DNA of 64,000 nt from Halobacillus massiliensis (GCF_900166625.1 NZ_LT800499.1:2859317-2923316); one strand, 5' to 3'; counted from the stretch's first letter, positions 20,434 through 30,340 are shown. Numbers and translations are program-made. The notes: generated by a model from the letters alone, not told the origin.

Positions 20434-21304
20434 ACTTGGATTTCCATTCTGTGGGCGGGTCTGCTGTAAACATCATTGTCTTACCTGTCCAGGGATGCTG
20501 GAGGGCAAGCTGATGACAGTGCAGTGCCTGGCCTTCCTTAAATCTTTTAGACTTCCCTCGTCCATATAAGCTGTCCCCTGCTACCGGATGGCCGATGGAA
20601 GCCATGTGGACTCGGATTTGGTGAGTTCTTCCTGTGTAGAGCTTACACTCCACCTTAGTATAGCGTCTCCCAATCCTTTTTACTTTAAATTCAGTAATTG
20701 CCTCTCTTCCATCAGGATGAACCTGCCTCCGGATAATTGAATCAGGTTGTCTTCTGATCGGCCGATTAATGACACCGCCTCTTGTCAGCAGTCTTCCTTC
20801 TACAAGAGCCGTATATCTTCGGTCTACTTTACCAAGGGAGCTTGATAACACACTGTGACTGTACTGATGCTTAGCAACTAATATAAGGCCAGTAGTATTA
20901 CGGTCAAGCCTTGTCACGATATGAACGGTAAAAGGAAGCTTTTGCTGATCGTAATGGTGCAGCAATGCCTGGGCAAGGGTACCCGTTTCATGGTCTTTTC
21001 CTGGAGATACTGCCATTTGCGCCGGTTTATTCAATACAATAATATCCTCATCCTCATAGACAATCTTAAGCGAATTAGGTTCACCTTCCATTCGGTCTCC
21101 CCGTTCCTCTTCTGGAAATCTTACTTCGAGCGTATCCCCTGACTTTAAAGTACTCCAATGAGACGCAGGCTCATCATTTATATAAAAGGATCCTTGTATT
21201 TTCACCTTACGCAGCAGCTGTCTAGAAAACGACGCCTTCTTTCTCAGAAAATGGCTGATCGTTGTATTATCCGGGACCTTCCACCGCTTTACAAGCTGGT
21301 TCAT
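20432..21304 (-). CDS. yjbO: RluA/RluD-family RNA pseudouridine synthase
   Basis: A 290-residue pseudouridine synthase. The N-terminal S4-like RNA-binding domain is at about 10-70, then the catalytic domain with the [10 protein letters not shown] motif (catalytic Asp at about residue 134). The [12 protein letters not shown] motif and the C-terminal [11 protein letters not shown] complete the RluA signature. It isomerises uridine in rRNA or tRNA; the exact target of YjbO is not known. The start overlaps the end of ppnK by 4 bp, so the two are translationally linked, as in B. subtilis. Confidence 0.93.
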   Translation of the reverse strand: MNQLVKRWKVPDNTTISHFLRKKASFSRQLLRKVKIQGSFYINDEPASHWSTLKSGDTLEVRFPEEERGDRMEGEPNSLKIVYEDEDIIVLNKPAQMAVSPGKDHETGTLAQALLHHYDQQKLPFTVHIVTRLDRNTTGLILVAKHQYSHSVLSSSLGKVDRRYTALVEGRLLTRGGVINRPIRRQPDSIIRRQVHPDGREAITEFKVKRIGRRYTKVECKLYTGRTHQIRVHMASIGHPVAGDSLYGRGKSKRFKEGQALHCHQLALQHPWTGKTMMFTADPPTEWKSK

Positions 21305-22107
21305 GGAGTATAACCATCCGATACAAAAGATTCATGAACCCTTTTCCAAAACGGAAACGGCCGGAATCTTGCAAAACGGACTCTTTCTTTTGCCACACGG
21401 CACTGTATAGATTTCACATCTTTAAAGGTTTTTGTAATATGGTCAATCATAAACAAAAAGCTTTTATCATTTTTAGGCTTTAAAAGACAGGTGTGGTGGC
21501 CCGGCAATATAAGCGGAGAACCGATGGTACGAAAGACGCGGTTATTGATCGATGCCATCTCTGCAATTTGAATGGCTTCTAAAGAAGGGTGAAGAATCGC
21601 TCCTCCCAGTGCTTTGTTATACGCTGTACTGCCGGATGGAGTTGAAATACAAAGACCGTCTCCCCGGAAGGTTTCAAAATGATCACCTTTAATTTCAATA
21701 TCCAGAACGACAGAGCCTTCCGGCGTTTTAATCGCACATTCGTTAAGAGCGAGGTAGCGCGCTTCCTCTCCATCACCCTTCGGACGGATAATAACTTCCA
21801 GGAGCGGGTATTCCACTACCTGGAAAGGGGTACGGGCAATTTCGATAATCAATTTCTCTAATTCATCAGGTGTCCAATCTGTATAAAACCCCAGATGCCC
21901 TGTATGCACCCCAATAAATGCCGTTTCACCCAGACGGTGTACATACGTGTGAAAAGCCTCAAGCAGTGTCCCGTCGCCTCCTACAGAGATGGCGAGGTCC
22001 GGTTCTTTTTCATCATATTCCAGCTTGAATTCGCTTAAATAATTTTTTATTTTCGTACGAATCTCATTCGATTTTTTGTCCCCTTTGGAGAGTATCGCAA
22101 ACTTCAT
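21301..22107 (-). CDS. ppnK: NAD kinase
   Basis: A 268-residue NAD kinase that makes NADP from NAD. The signature [13 protein letters not shown] is at about 42-54, with the catalytic Asp in [17 protein letters not shown], the conserved NE of ALNECAIK and [17 protein letters not shown] follow. The start is put at the second of two adjacent ATG codons (22107), 9 nt after AAGGAG, because homologues begin MKFA. ATG 22110 is an alternative; the TTG at 22116 abuts the ribosome binding site. It lies in the yjbM-ppnK-yjbO operon. Confidence 0.95.
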   Translation of the reverse strand: MKFAILSKGDKKSNEIRTKIKNYLSEFKLEYDEKEPDLAISVGGDGTLLEAFHTYVHRLGETAFIGVHTGHLGFYTDWTPDELEKLIIEIARTPFQVVEYPLLEVIIRPKGDGEEARYLALNECAIKTPEGSVVLDIEIKGDHFETFRGDGLCISTPSGSTAYNKALGGAILHPSLEAIQIAEMASINNRVFRTIGSPLILPGHHTCLLKPKNDKSFLFMIDHITKTFKDVKSIQCRVAKERVRFARFRPFPFWKRVHESFVSDGYTP

Positions 22108-22133
22108 CATTTTCAACTCCTTTGCTGTAATGC

Positions 22134-22760
22134 TTACTGCTCTTCCCTGCTTTTTTTCACGGTGAAAATTTTCTGTGCTTCCTGTATTTCGTTTTTTATT
22201 TTCGACATTTCTTCATCCAGCTGGAAAGCTGCTTCTGCTGCGCTTTGCAGCCTTGCTTTTATTTCAGCAGGAATTTGACCTGCATACTTATAATTCAATG
22301 AGTGCTCATTTGTCGCCCAGAAATTCATGGCTAATGTTCTGATTTGTATTTCTGCAAGCACGATTTTTTCTCCATGAATCGTTTCCACTGGATAGCGGAT
22401 AATGACATGGTAAGAACGGTACCCGCTGTCTTTCTTTCGCGAAATATAGTCTTTCTCTTCAAAAATATCAAAATCATTTCGGTTCCTCAGCATTTTAACT
22501 ACCGAATATATATCATCAACAAACTGGCAGACGACCCGAACTCCCGCAATATCTTGAAGCTCGTTCTCTACCTCTTCCGGTGTAATCGCCTTTCTTCGCG
22601 TTTTTTCAATGATGCTTGATTTAGGTTTTACCCGGCCTGTCACAAATTCAATCGGAGATTGATCACTTTCATATTCAAATTGTTGCCTCATTCCTTTTAA
22701 TTTAACCTTAAGTTCTTCGACAACCTGCGAATAAGGTGCTAAAAAAATATCCCAATTCAT
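22134..22760 (-). CDS. yjbM: Small alarmone synthetase YjbM (RelQ/SasB)
   Basis: A 208-residue small (p)ppGpp synthetase with no hydrolase or regulatory domains. Synthetase motifs visible are [15 protein letters not shown] (about 44-58), [16 protein letters not shown] (about 69-84), [11 protein letters not shown] (about 112-122) and the E-Q pair of [15 protein letters not shown]. The helical C-terminus mediates tetramer formation and allosteric pppGpp binding in RelQ. It transfers pyrophosphate from ATP to GDP or GTP under cell-wall stress in relatives. First gene of the yjbM-ppnK-yjbO operon, divergent from yjbK. Confidence 0.93.
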   Translation of the reverse strand: MNWDIFLAPYSQVVEELKVKLKGMRQQFEYESDQSPIEFVTGRVKPKSSIIEKTRRKAITPEEVENELQDIAGVRVVCQFVDDIYSVVKMLRNRNDFDIFEEKDYISRKKDSGYRSYHVIIRYPVETIHGEKIVLAEIQIRTLAMNFWATNEHSLNYKYAGQIPAEIKARLQSAAEAAFQLDEEMSKIKNEIQEAQKIFTVKKSREEQ

Positions 22761-22922
22761 ACTCTACGAGACCACCTTTAAATATCCTTCTATCGATGTA
22801 TCCATCATCCTATGTATCCCTTGTATTGTATCATATTTACCAGAAATATCTTGAATGAGAATGTTTAATCTTTGCAATTCACATCCTATTTAAATCATAA
22901 TTAATATATAGAGGTGATTCAT

Positions 22923-23498
22923 ATGGCCCAGGAAATAGAAATTGAATTTAAAAACCTTCTCACTAAAAAAGAATATGACATGCTTTATGAGCAATTGAAC
23001 TTTGAATCAGTTGAACTCATTGAACAAACCAACTATTATTTTGAAACAGAAGACTTTCAGTTAAAAAATCTTGGAGCTGCCTTAAGAATCCGCAGAAAAA
23101 AAGACAAATGGACATTAACATTAAAACAGCCCCATGAGGAAGGACTTCTGGAAACCCATGACCCCCTTACAGAAGAGGTTGTTAATGAGTGGATCATAGG
23201 CAGACCATCTGAACCTGAAAGTGTGGGTTCACAGCTGCAGGAACTTGGCGTCTCTTTAAAGGATCTGAGATACATGGGGGCTTTGACGACCCGAAGAAAA
23301 GAACAGGGGTTTAACGGCACAACCGTTGTGTTAGATCACAGTTTTTATTTTGAAGAAGATGACTATGAATTAGAGCTGGAAGCCAGTGAACGAAAAAGCG
23401 GTGAAAAAGTTTTTGAGGAACTTCTAGAGAAATATCATATTCCCCGAAGAAAAACAGATAATAAAATCAAGCGTTTCTTTCAGGCTAAATCAGATTAG
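22923..23498 (+). CDS. yjbK: CYTH-domain phosphohydrolase YjbK
   Basis: A 191-residue CYTH (CyaB-thiamine triphosphatase) domain protein. The opening EIEIEFKNLL gives the EXEXK-type motif. Basic and acidic strand residues follow (RIRRKKDKWTLTLKQP; YELELEASE). CYTH proteins form a tunnel binding triphosphates with divalent metal; B. subtilis YjbK acts on inorganic triphosphate-type substrates in family studies, which is not proven here. ATG 22923 follows AGAGGTGA. The GTG at 22914 lies within that site. Divergent from yjbM, followed by yjbI. Confidence 0.9.
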   Translation: MAQEIEIEFKNLLTKKEYDMLYEQLNFESVELIEQTNYYFETEDFQLKNLGAALRIRRKKDKWTLTLKQPHEEGLLETHDPLTEEVVNEWIIGRPSEPESVGSQLQELGVSLKDLRYMGALTTRRKEQGFNGTTVVLDHSFYFEEDDYELELEASERKSGEKVFEELLEKYHIPRRKTDNKIKRFFQAKSD

Positions 23499-23552
23499 TT
23501 GCCGAGTCACTGGACCGTTGCTAAAATATATAAACAGACAGGAAGGGATTTT

Positions 23553-23954
23553 ATGCAACAGACACCAGGCACTATTTATGAAGCGATCGGAGACAAAAAA
23601 CTGGAAAAACTCGTGGATCATTTTTATAATTATGTAAGCCGTCATCCTGATCTTATTCCTATTTTTCCGGATGATCTATCAGAGACGCGGCGTAAACAAA
23701 AACAATTTTTAACCCAGTTTTTTGGTGGTCCTCCCCTTTATATACAGGAACACGGGCATCCGATGCTGAGGGCACGGCACATGCCGTTTGCTATTACTCC
23801 GACAAGAAGAGATGCATGGCTATCCTGCATGCATCAGGCTCTTGCAGATGCTGAAATTGAAGAGCCCTACCGGACAGCTATGCTTGATCGCCTGACGATG
23901 ACCGCAAATCATATGATGAATACACCAGAGGATGAGAAAGGAGAATCGTTGTGA
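23553..23954 (+). CDS. yjbI: Truncated haemoglobin YjbI (group II)
   Basis: A 133-residue truncated haemoglobin. The early helix has [19 protein letters not shown], then [10 protein letters not shown], with QFFGGPPLY and RHMPFAI carrying the proximal His region, and [11 protein letters not shown] including the group II Trp. In B. subtilis YjbI and YjbH are linked genetically, and YjbI was proposed to protect YjbH or other proteins from oxidation. The start is the ATG at 23553 after GGAAGGG. Its stop overlaps the GTG start of yjbH, so the pair is coupled. Confidence 0.92.
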   Translation: MQQTPGTIYEAIGDKKLEKLVDHFYNYVSRHPDLIPIFPDDLSETRRKQKQFLTQFFGGPPLYIQEHGHPMLRARHMPFAITPTRRDAWLSCMHQALADAEIEEPYRTAMLDRLTMTANHMMNTPEDEKGESL

Positions 23955-24838
23955 GTTGGAAAAGCTTAAACAGTTCGAATGAGCAGTCAGGTGCATCCAG
24001 CGGCTTTTTTGATCTGCTGAATAAACCGATTGAGATGTACGTTTTTATTGATCCGCTCTGCCCTGAATGCTGGTCACTTGAACCAGTTATTAAAAAGCTT
24101 ACCATCGAATATGGACGGTTCTTCACTCTCCGGCCGATTATTAGTGGAAATTTAGCTTCACTCCAGCAGTGCTCCCAGAAGAAACCGGAAAAGCTCAAAA
24201 AAGTCTGGGATAAAACAGGATCACGTACCGGGATGTGCTGTGATGGAGATGTTTGGATTGAAAATCCGGTCTCTTCCCCTTTAGCCACAGCCCTCGCTGT
24301 TAAAGCAGCTGAACTGCAGGGCAAGAAGGCAGGTATGAGATTTCTGCGTAAAATTCAGGAATATGTGTTTTTAGAGAAAAAGGATATATCGAATGAAGAA
24401 GTGCTTATCTCGTGTGCTGAAAAAAGCCGCCTTGATGTAAATGAATTTAAAAAAGACCTTCATTCTGAATCAGCCCAAAAAGCCTTACAGTGCGATATTA
24501 AGCTAACGAAAGAAATGGACGTTGATTCTGCTCCTTCTATTGTGCTTTTTAATGAATCAGAAGAAGATGCGGGATTGAAAATCACCGGCACTTACAGCTA
24601 TGATGTGTATGTAAAAGTATTAAAAGAAATGCTGCAAAAAGATCCTAAACCGGCTAAGAAACCATTATTAGAGGATTTTTTGAATCATTATAAATTTGTA
24701 GCTAACAAAGAAGTGGCTGTCGTTTTTGACTGGACCGAACAGCAGGCACGCCGTGAAATGCGGAAGCTTGTACTCAAACAAATAGCGCGAGAAGTCCCTG
24801 TAAAACACGGAGCGTTTTGGGAGTATATCGAAGCTTAA
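23951..24838 (+). CDS. yjbH: Adaptor YjbH for ClpXP degradation of Spx
   Basis: A 295-residue DsbA-like thioredoxin-fold protein without signal peptide. The redox-type motif CPEC is in [14 protein letters not shown] (about residues 33-46). A helical insert and a C-terminal extension follow (about 230-295). In B. subtilis YjbH binds Spx and speeds its proteolysis by ClpXP; disulfide stress makes YjbH aggregate and frees Spx. Start GTG 23951 overlaps the TGA of yjbI. The Spx gene lies about 6 kb downstream in the window. A terminator follows directly. Confidence 0.92.
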   Translation: MSWKSLNSSNEQSGASSGFFDLLNKPIEMYVFIDPLCPECWSLEPVIKKLTIEYGRFFTLRPIISGNLASLQQCSQKKPEKLKKVWDKTGSRTGMCCDGDVWIENPVSSPLATALAVKAAELQGKKAGMRFLRKIQEYVFLEKKDISNEEVLISCAEKSRLDVNEFKKDLHSESAQKALQCDIKLTKEMDVDSAPSIVLFNESEEDAGLKITGTYSYDVYVKVLKEMLQKDPKPAKKPLLEDFLNHYKFVANKEVAVVFDWTEQQARREMRKLVLKQIAREVPVKHGAFWEYIEA

Positions 24839-24847
24839 TATCATAGG

Positions 24848-24881
24848 AAGGCGTCACTTTACATACAAAGTGACGCCTTCT
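24848..24881 (+). terminator. Terminator of yjbKIH
   Basis: A 13-bp perfect stem (24848-24860 with 24867-24879), then TTATG. The T run is short, but the stem is strong. Confidence 0.75.
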
Positions 24882-24957
24882 TATGCCTAAAACAAGCTTT
24901 CATAAATTTTAACTTCCTGCATAAGTTTTTATATAAAATAATCAGGGAGCGAGGCTT

Positions 24958-25137
24958 ATGGTAAAAATTGGATTTATCGTTGTCTATATGGTGGTCCTGC
25001 TGATCTTTTGTGTTCTCCATCTGCTCGCTTTAATGCGATTGTTTCCCATTTATGTCTCGATTCCTCTGCTGATAGCCGGATTTTATTTTTTCCCGACTAT
25101 CATTTTTCATAAGAAAAAGTTCCGCGGATTTTCTTAA
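24958..25137 (+). CDS. Small two-helix membrane protein
   Basis: A 59-residue frame from ATG 24958 to TAA 25137 with AGGGAG 9 nt upstream. Two strongly hydrophobic helices (about 4-27 and 33-50, ending YFFPTIIF) are followed by HKKKFRGFS. The topology is probably both ends inside. The last six codons form the left arm of the terminator that follows. I do not recognise the family. It sits alone between yjbH and the convergent pepF. Confidence 0.6.
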   Translation: MVKIGFIVVYMVVLLIFCVLHLLALMRLFPIYVSIPLLIAGFYFFPTIIFHKKKFRGFS

Positions 25138-25152
25138 TCCGCGGAACTTTTT
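25114..25152. terminator. Bidirectional terminator, small membrane gene / pepF
   Basis: A 16-bp perfect stem (25114-25129 with 25137-25152) with A and T runs at its base, suited to both strands. Confidence 0.92.
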
Positions 25153-25155
25153 AAT

Positions 25156-26958
25156 TTACTTCAGCAATTCTTCCATCTCTTCCAGCTTCTCTTCAAAAAC
25201 ATCCAGCGCCTGATAGATTGGGTCTTTTGAGGTCATGTCCACTCCGGCCTTCTTTAATACTTCAATTGGATAATCGCTCGAGCCTGCTTTTAAAAAGCTT
25301 TTATAGCGCTCAACCGCCGGCTCTCCATCACTTAAAATCTGCTCAGCCAAAGCTGTCGCAGCTGCATAGCCGGTAGAATACTGATACACATAATACCCCA
25401 TATAAAAGTGAGGAATTCGAGCCCACTCTAAACCAATCTCATCATCGATCACAACATTCTCACCAAAATATTTCTTATTAAGATCATAGTAAATTTTTGT
25501 TAATTTATCTGCTGTCAATGCTTCTCCGTTTTGGGCCTGAATATGGATTTCGTGCTCAAACTCAGCAAACATCGTCTGACGGAATACCGTGCCACGGAAA
25601 CCCTCCAGGAAGTTGTTTAGTAAATAAAGCTTTTCTTTTTTATCTTTCGTTTTCTTAAGCATGTAATCATTTAACAAAGCCTCATTACACGTGGAAGCTA
25701 CTTCAGCTACGAATATGGAATAGTTCCCGTAGCGGTAAGGCTGGTTATTGTGAGTATAGTAACTATGCAGGGAATGTCCTAATTCATGAGCTAACGTAAA
25801 AAGATTATTGACGTCATCCTGCCAGTTCATTAAGATAAACGGATTTGTGCCGTAATGACCGGATGAATACGCTCCACTTCTTTTCCCTTTATTTTCTTCT
25901 ACATCAATCCAGCGGTTGTTAAACCCTTCCTTAACGATATCTACATAATCATCGCCAAGCGGCTTAAGACCCTCCAGCACGAGCTCTTGAGCTTCTTCAT
26001 AAGGAATCTCCAAATCCGCATCGGAAACAAGCGGCATGTACATGTCGTACATATGAAGCTCATCCAGTTCTAAAATCTTCTTCCTCAGCTCTACATACCG
26101 GTGCATAAGTGGCAGCCGTTCATTCACGGCTTCAATCAAATTATCATAGACAGACTCAGGAATATTATTGCTGTCCAATGCTCTCTGACGTGCCCGCTCG
26201 TAATTTTTTACGGTCGCAAAGTAATTGTTTTTCTTAACATTGCCGCTTAAAGTAGAAGCAAAGGTATTTTTAAACTGGCCGAATGTATCATACATCGCCT
26301 GAAAAGCATTTTTTCTTACTTCACGATTCTGTGATTTTAAAAATCCGACATAGCGGCCGTGTGTTAAATCAACTTCTTCTCCCTTTTCATTCGTTATCGT
26401 GGGAAACTTTAAGTCTGCGTTATTTAAAGCACCGAATGTCTGTGAGGGATTTGAAGCTACTTCAGAAAAACCTGCTAACAGCTTTTCTTCTTTTTCACTA
26501 AGAACATGGTCACGACGGCGGGTAATCTCTTTTAATGAATGTTCATAAAGCTTTAGGTCATCCAGTTCATTAATAAACTGTTCAATCTTTCCTTCAGGCA
26601 GTGATAGAATTTCAGGCACAATAAAGCTCATAGAAGAAGCTACGGTTGTGTATAGGCTTTCTGCTTTTGCATTCATTTCCTGATAATAGGAATTTGTAGT
26701 ATCCTGATCGTTACGCATGTGTGCATACGTGAACAGAAGCCCTATTTTGTTGGATAGCTTATCCTGCAGCTCAAGCATTTTATATAAATGAGCGGCTGAT
26801 TCACCAAGCGTTCCTTTAAATTTATCTATTTCAGGAACCATTTCTTTTGTATTTTCAAACTCTTTATACCATTCTTCATCAGTTGCGAAAATTGATTCTA
26901 AATCCCAGGTGCGTTCTTTAGGCACTTCTTCTCTTTTAGGCAGCTGTTTTGTCGCCAT
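25156..26958 (-). CDS. pepF: Oligoendopeptidase F
   Basis: A 600-residue M3-family zinc metallopeptidase that cleaves short peptides (about 7-17 residues) in the cytoplasm. The zinc motif HELGHSLHSYY (HEXXH) lies at about residues 380-390 with the third ligand Glu about 25 residues on, in FVAEVASTCNEALL. Length matches PepF. The start is ATG 26958, 8 nt after GAGGAGG; the frame extends seven codons further without support. It sits near the Opp peptide importer and could process imported peptides. B. subtilis PepF overproduction inhibits sporulation initiation, probably by degrading a signal peptide. Confidence 0.95.
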   Translation of the reverse strand: MATKQLPKREEVPKERTWDLESIFATDEEWYKEFENTKEMVPEIDKFKGTLGESAAHLYKMLELQDKLSNKIGLLFTYAHMRNDQDTTNSYYQEMNAKAESLYTTVASSMSFIVPEILSLPEGKIEQFINELDDLKLYEHSLKEITRRRDHVLSEKEEKLLAGFSEVASNPSQTFGALNNADLKFPTITNEKGEEVDLTHGRYVGFLKSQNREVRKNAFQAMYDTFGQFKNTFASTLSGNVKKNNYFATVKNYERARQRALDSNNIPESVYDNLIEAVNERLPLMHRYVELRKKILELDELHMYDMYMPLVSDADLEIPYEEAQELVLEGLKPLGDDYVDIVKEGFNNRWIDVEENKGKRSGAYSSGHYGTNPFILMNWQDDVNNLFTLAHELGHSLHSYYTHNNQPYRYGNYSIFVAEVASTCNEALLNDYMLKKTKDKKEKLYLLNNFLEGFRGTVFRQTMFAEFEHEIHIQAQNGEALTADKLTKIYYDLNKKYFGENVVIDDEIGLEWARIPHFYMGYYVYQYSTGYAAATALAEQILSDGEPAVERYKSFLKAGSSDYPIEVLKKAGVDMTSKDPIYQALDVFEEKLEEMEELLK

Positions 26959-27015
26959 TTGTGCATCCTCCTCAAACAATAATTCGTCACTCTAAACAGT
27001 TTCTCTTTATTTAAG

Positions 27016-28167
27016 CTAAATTCCTGCCATCTCAGGGAATTTTTTTAGGCGATCTATTATCTGCTGATCTTCTTTCACGGCTGTTTCTACATGGTTAGGC
27101 CACTCTATATCCTTTAGCTTAACCCAAATAGACGGACTTATTTTGTCCACGATTCCAAATAAGGCAAGAGTGTCCAAGTACTCTTCATTAAGGTTTGCTG
27201 TAAAGCCATTTGCCGTAGTAACTGTCATGGATGCCGGGGGTTTTACTTCACCACCAAGTGGAAGCTTCATAAAATAGTCGATGATAAACCGAGTCTGCCA
27301 AACGTAAGCAGGTTTCGCAGTCAATGACTGACTTTTAACCGGTAAATAGCAGAGGCTTGGAATTAAGGAAAGATGCAGCCCTTTTAGGTAAAGGAGCTGG
27401 CGAAGCTGAGATTCTTCGCTTCCGGCATTTCTATGATACGTCGTTCGGAAACGAATCATTTGATTGATCCATGAATTATAGAAGGAAGGATTTTTCTTTT
27501 GAGAAGTAAGAAATAAATGGGGAAACTTGATATGTCTTAATGGAAGGGTGTGAAAATTGGAGAATAAACGGGAAGGGGCAAGACCTTGAAGCGGACCTGC
27601 AACAATTATGGATAACTGGGAGACATCAAAAAAGTAAAGAACATATTGACCGTTAAAATAATATTGAAGCTCTCTAAATAAAGCATGACTTTGGAGCAGT
27701 GACTGCCCGGAACGAACAAATTGGCGTCCCCCTAACAGCCATAAAGGATTGATATCAAGCTTTTGATATCCTTTGTTTCTTTTCACCACTTCTTTTGAAG
27801 ATATTTTAGAACATTGCAATTCAATGGCAATCCTTTTGGACTTTATCTTGAGAAGAAGGTCAGGGCGCTGGTCAATTTCAGATAAGAAAGGTTCCAGTTC
27901 GACGTGATAGTTCTGCTGGGCCAGCCATTTAAAAAGCAGCAGCTTTCCTTTTTCGTGATATTCACTTTCACCTCCTCGTCTGCTGCTACATAAACTGCTT
28001 GGGTAGTGGGCAAAATGCGGGGTCGTCAAAGGGCCGGAACGTAGCATGACGGCTTCTCTACAATCAGGACAGAAAAAACGTGTCCCTTTTTTTAATTTCC
28101 CTACCTCTTGAGGAGGCATTTTGTAAATAACAAACAATTTCCCTCGTTCATTTAATGCTTGAAACAT
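27016..28167 (-). CDS. coiA: Competence protein CoiA-like
   Basis: A 383-residue CoiA-family protein. The N-terminal zinc-ribbon-like part has FFCPDCREAV and PHFAH (about 32-55). A nuclease-like core around 95-135 has PDLLL, AIELQCS and KRNKGYQ, matching the D-(D/E)xK endonuclease pattern of CoiA. It is associated with DNA uptake competence in B. subtilis (ComK-dependent), but its mechanism is unsettled. Ribosome binding site ATGGAGGTGA. It lies between mecA, the negative regulator of competence, and pepF. Confidence 0.88.
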   Translation of the reverse strand: MFQALNERGKLFVIYKMPPQEVGKLKKGTRFFCPDCREAVMLRSGPLTTPHFAHYPSSLCSSRRGGESEYHEKGKLLLFKWLAQQNYHVELEPFLSEIDQRPDLLLKIKSKRIAIELQCSKISSKEVVKRNKGYQKLDINPLWLLGGRQFVRSGQSLLQSHALFRELQYYFNGQYVLYFFDVSQLSIIVAGPLQGLAPSRLFSNFHTLPLRHIKFPHLFLTSQKKNPSFYNSWINQMIRFRTTYHRNAGSEESQLRQLLYLKGLHLSLIPSLCYLPVKSQSLTAKPAYVWQTRFIIDYFMKLPLGGEVKPPASMTVTTANGFTANLNEEYLDTLALFGIVDKISPSIWVKLKDIEWPNHVETAVKEDQQIIDRLKKFPEMAGI

Positions 28168-28237
28168 AAATCACCTCCATGTTTATTATTCGACAAAAAG
28201 AACCAAAACCCTTTAGTCCTGGTTTTTTTCCATAAAA

Positions 28238-28264
28238 AAACACACTACCTGCTGTAGTGTGTTT
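28238..28264 (-). terminator. Terminator of mecA
   Basis: AAACACACTAC pairs with GTAGTGTGTTT across a 5-nt loop, followed by T-rich sequence on the minus strand. Confidence 0.9.
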
Positions 28265-28961
28265 AATTTGCCGGGAAATGACCTTTCACTTGGGCAAGTG
28301 CCTGCTTGTCAAAGATAAGCTTCCCGTACTCCTGCAGTCGATAAATAGTAATCGACGACTCATGGCCAAACTCCATAAGCTGGCTCAAAATATTTTCTTG
28401 ATCGTCATCACTCATATTTTCATCATTGAATTGAATATATAAATAGTAGGCGTCTTCAAAATGGAAAAGCGTATTTTCTACATCTTCTGTTTTTCCGTCC
28501 ATATAATGACTTAACTGAATGATATCTTCAAATTCTTTAAAACGAAGTGTAAACTGCAGAGGTGCAAATCCCTCTTCTTCCTCTTCGTCATAATTATTAT
28601 CGTCACTGGTATCTTCATTAGTATATTTATCGTCAAGTAGATTCTCTAATTTTTCGTCTACAGGTACATCAATTGATTTACCATCATCACTAGGGAGTTC
28701 GAGCTTTTGCCCGTCTTGGGAAACCTGCGCTTTAGTAACGATCACTTCAAGCCCTTTGTCCATTGCCTGAACTTGAATCCATAATGGACCATCTGCTTGA
28801 AAGTTTTCCTGGTCGTTTACTTCATCCATCATTTCCCAGAATAACTGTTCGCTTCGTTCCCGATTGTACCAAATTTCTTCACGATCGAAACCAAGTTGTT
28901 CAACATCGTGATAGGAAACATAAAATTTAACGGTGTTCTCATTAATGCGTTCGATTTCCAT
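28263..28961 (-). CDS. mecA: Adaptor protein MecA
   Basis: A 232-residue MecA. The N-terminal substrate-binding domain begins MEIERINENTVKFYVSYHDV (1-20). An acidic linker (about 95-130, DDNNYDEEEEEG) is followed by the C-terminal ClpC-binding domain. MecA activates the ClpC ATPase and delivers ComK, and also modulates Spo0A-dependent transcription, in B. subtilis. The acidic linker is longer than usual, as is common in halophile proteins. It is followed on the same strand by coiA. Confidence 0.95.
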   Translation of the reverse strand: MEIERINENTVKFYVSYHDVEQLGFDREEIWYNRERSEQLFWEMMDEVNDQENFQADGPLWIQVQAMDKGLEVIVTKAQVSQDGQKLELPSDDGKSIDVPVDEKLENLLDDKYTNEDTSDDNNYDEEEEEGFAPLQFTLRFKEFEDIIQLSHYMDGKTEDVENTLFHFEDAYYLYIQFNDENMSDDDQENILSQLMEFGHESSITIYRLQEYGKLIFDKQALAQVKGHFPAN

Positions 28962-29161
28962 GCCTCTCTCTCCCTTCTATCATTTAGTAGGCGGAAGGGA
29001 TCGTAACCCTAAATCGCTTAATATTACCTTACCCCAAAGGTCAAATTCTCAACCATCGTGATGTGTTTACAGCGTAAGGATTGATGTACTTATATTGTAT
29101 GACAGGAATCCGAAAATGGAAAACAAATTGCTTCGAATCAGCGGATAACTAGAAACCAAGC

Positions 29162-29200
29162 CTAGGCAAATATGACTGGTGGTTTTTTATTCTAGCTTAT
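29162..29200 (+). other. Leader hairpin before yjbE
   Basis: AAACCA pairs with TGGTTT around CCTAGG, followed by a T run near 29187-29190, 50 bp before the yjbE start. It looks like a terminator inside a leader. I do not see the conserved core of the manganese yybP-ykoY riboswitch, so an attenuator is only a possibility. Confidence 0.35.
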
Positions 29201-29238
29201 TTTTTGAAATTTGTCACTACTTAAAGGGGAGTTTTTTC

Positions 29239-29901
29239 ATGAATTGGGACTTGCTTGAACCAGTACTTATCATAATAAGCATTGATATTATCCTTGGCGG
29301 TGACAATGCTGTCGTAATTGCTTTAGCCAGTCGAAACCTTCCTAAGAAGCAGCGCAATAAAGCGATTTTTATAGGGACAGGCCTTGCGGTCATTTGCCGG
29401 ATTCTTCTCACATTGATCGCTTTATATCTGCTTCATATCCCGTTTCTCCGGCTCGTCGGCGGCCTGCTTCTTCTATACATAGCGATCAAGCTGCTCTTAG
29501 ATGAAGGAGAAAGCCACAATATTAAGAGTGGGGACAGTTTATTTACCGCTATCCGAACCATCGTTTTTGCTGATATTGTTATGGGCTTTGACAATGTTCT
29601 CGCCATTGCCGGTGCTTCTCACGGAAATATGACGTTAGTTATATTGGGCCTTTTAGTTTCTGTACCGATTATTATTTGGGGAAGCCGAATTATCCTGACT
29701 CTTATGGAAAAATTTTCGATACTTGTATATATCGGGGCTGGGATTCTTGCGTTTACTGCGGCTGAGATGATGCTTGAAGATCCTCATGTCAAAGAACTCT
29801 CTTATTCCATTGCTCCTCTTCTTCCGGCCATACCCTTATTGTTTGTTTTATTTACCGTAACGATTGGTTACATTTACAACCGTCAGGCGGAAGCCAAATA
29901 A
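29239..29901 (+). CDS. yjbE: TerC-family membrane protein YjbE
   Basis: A 220-residue membrane protein with seven predicted helices. The TerC signatures are ILGGDNAVVIALA (about 17-29) and the mirrored ADIVMGFDNVLAIAG (about 113-127), whose Asp and Asn form the metal site. TerC proteins YkoY and YceF in B. subtilis export Mn2+ and help metallate secreted enzymes; YjbE is a paralogue of less clear role. The start is the ATG at 29239 after AAAGGGGAG. The frame upstream to 29179 lacks a ribosome binding site. Confidence 0.9.
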   Translation: MNWDLLEPVLIIISIDIILGGDNAVVIALASRNLPKKQRNKAIFIGTGLAVICRILLTLIALYLLHIPFLRLVGGLLLLYIAIKLLLDEGESHNIKSGDSLFTAIRTIVFADIVMGFDNVLAIAGASHGNMTLVILGLLVSVPIIIWGSRIILTLMEKFSILVYIGAGILAFTAAEMMLEDPHVKELSYSIAPLLPAIPLLFVLFTVTIGYIYNRQAEAK

Positions 29902-29940
29902 AAAAAGTTCCGGCAGCTTTCGGCAGTCGGAACTTCTTTT
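29901..29940. terminator. Terminator between yjbE and spx
   Basis: AAGTTCCG pairs with CGGAACTT, with an A run before and T run after, so it can serve both convergent genes. Confidence 0.85.
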
Positions 29941-29944
29941 ATAA

Positions 29945-30340
29945 TTAGTTAACTAAACGCTGGGCTTCTTTTAACTGGAAAGTCCGGACGCTTCGTGGAA
30001 GGAAACGGCGGATCTCATCCTCGTTGTAGCCTACTTGAAGGCGCTTATCGTCAATAATAATCGGACGGCGAAGCAAGCCAGGGTTTTCCTGAATTAAATC
30101 GAAAAGATCCTGCATTGGCAGCTGATCAAAATCGACTTTCAGTTTCTGGAAAACTTTTGAACGAGTAGAAATAATTTCTTCCGTTCCGTCTTCTGTCATT
30201 CTTAAGATTTCTTTTATTTCATCAATCGTTAACGGTTCGGAAAAAATATTACGCTCCGTATATTCAATGCTGTGTTCCTCCAGCCAAGCTTTGGCTTTAC
30301 GGCATGATGTACAACTTGGTGAGGTATAAAGTGTTACCAT
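29945..30340 (-). CDS. spx: Global regulator Spx
   Basis: A 131-residue ArsC-like Spx. The redox switch CxxC is in [11 protein letters not shown] (Cys10 and Cys13). The Gly52 region of relatives corresponds to the [13 protein letters not shown] stretch that contacts RNA polymerase alpha-CTD, and [16 protein letters not shown] is the conserved ArsC-family segment. The C-terminus ends LVN; relatives end in LAN-type ClpXP degron. Spx redirects RNA polymerase to thiol-stress genes and is degraded via YjbH, also encoded here. It has a long AT-rich upstream region (about 400 bp) before repeat elements begin. Confidence 0.96.
   Translation of the reverse strand: MVTLYTSPSCTSCRKAKAWLEEHSIEYTERNIFSEPLTIDEIKEILRMTEDGTEEIISTRSKVFQKLKVDFDQLPMQDLFDLIQENPGLLRRPIIIDDKRLQVGYNEDEIRRFLPRSVRTFQLKEAQRLVN

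Noticed and set aside
28980-29160. yybP-ykoY manganese riboswitch before yjbE
   Set aside because: The conserved core sequence is not visible; only a hairpin with a T run is present.
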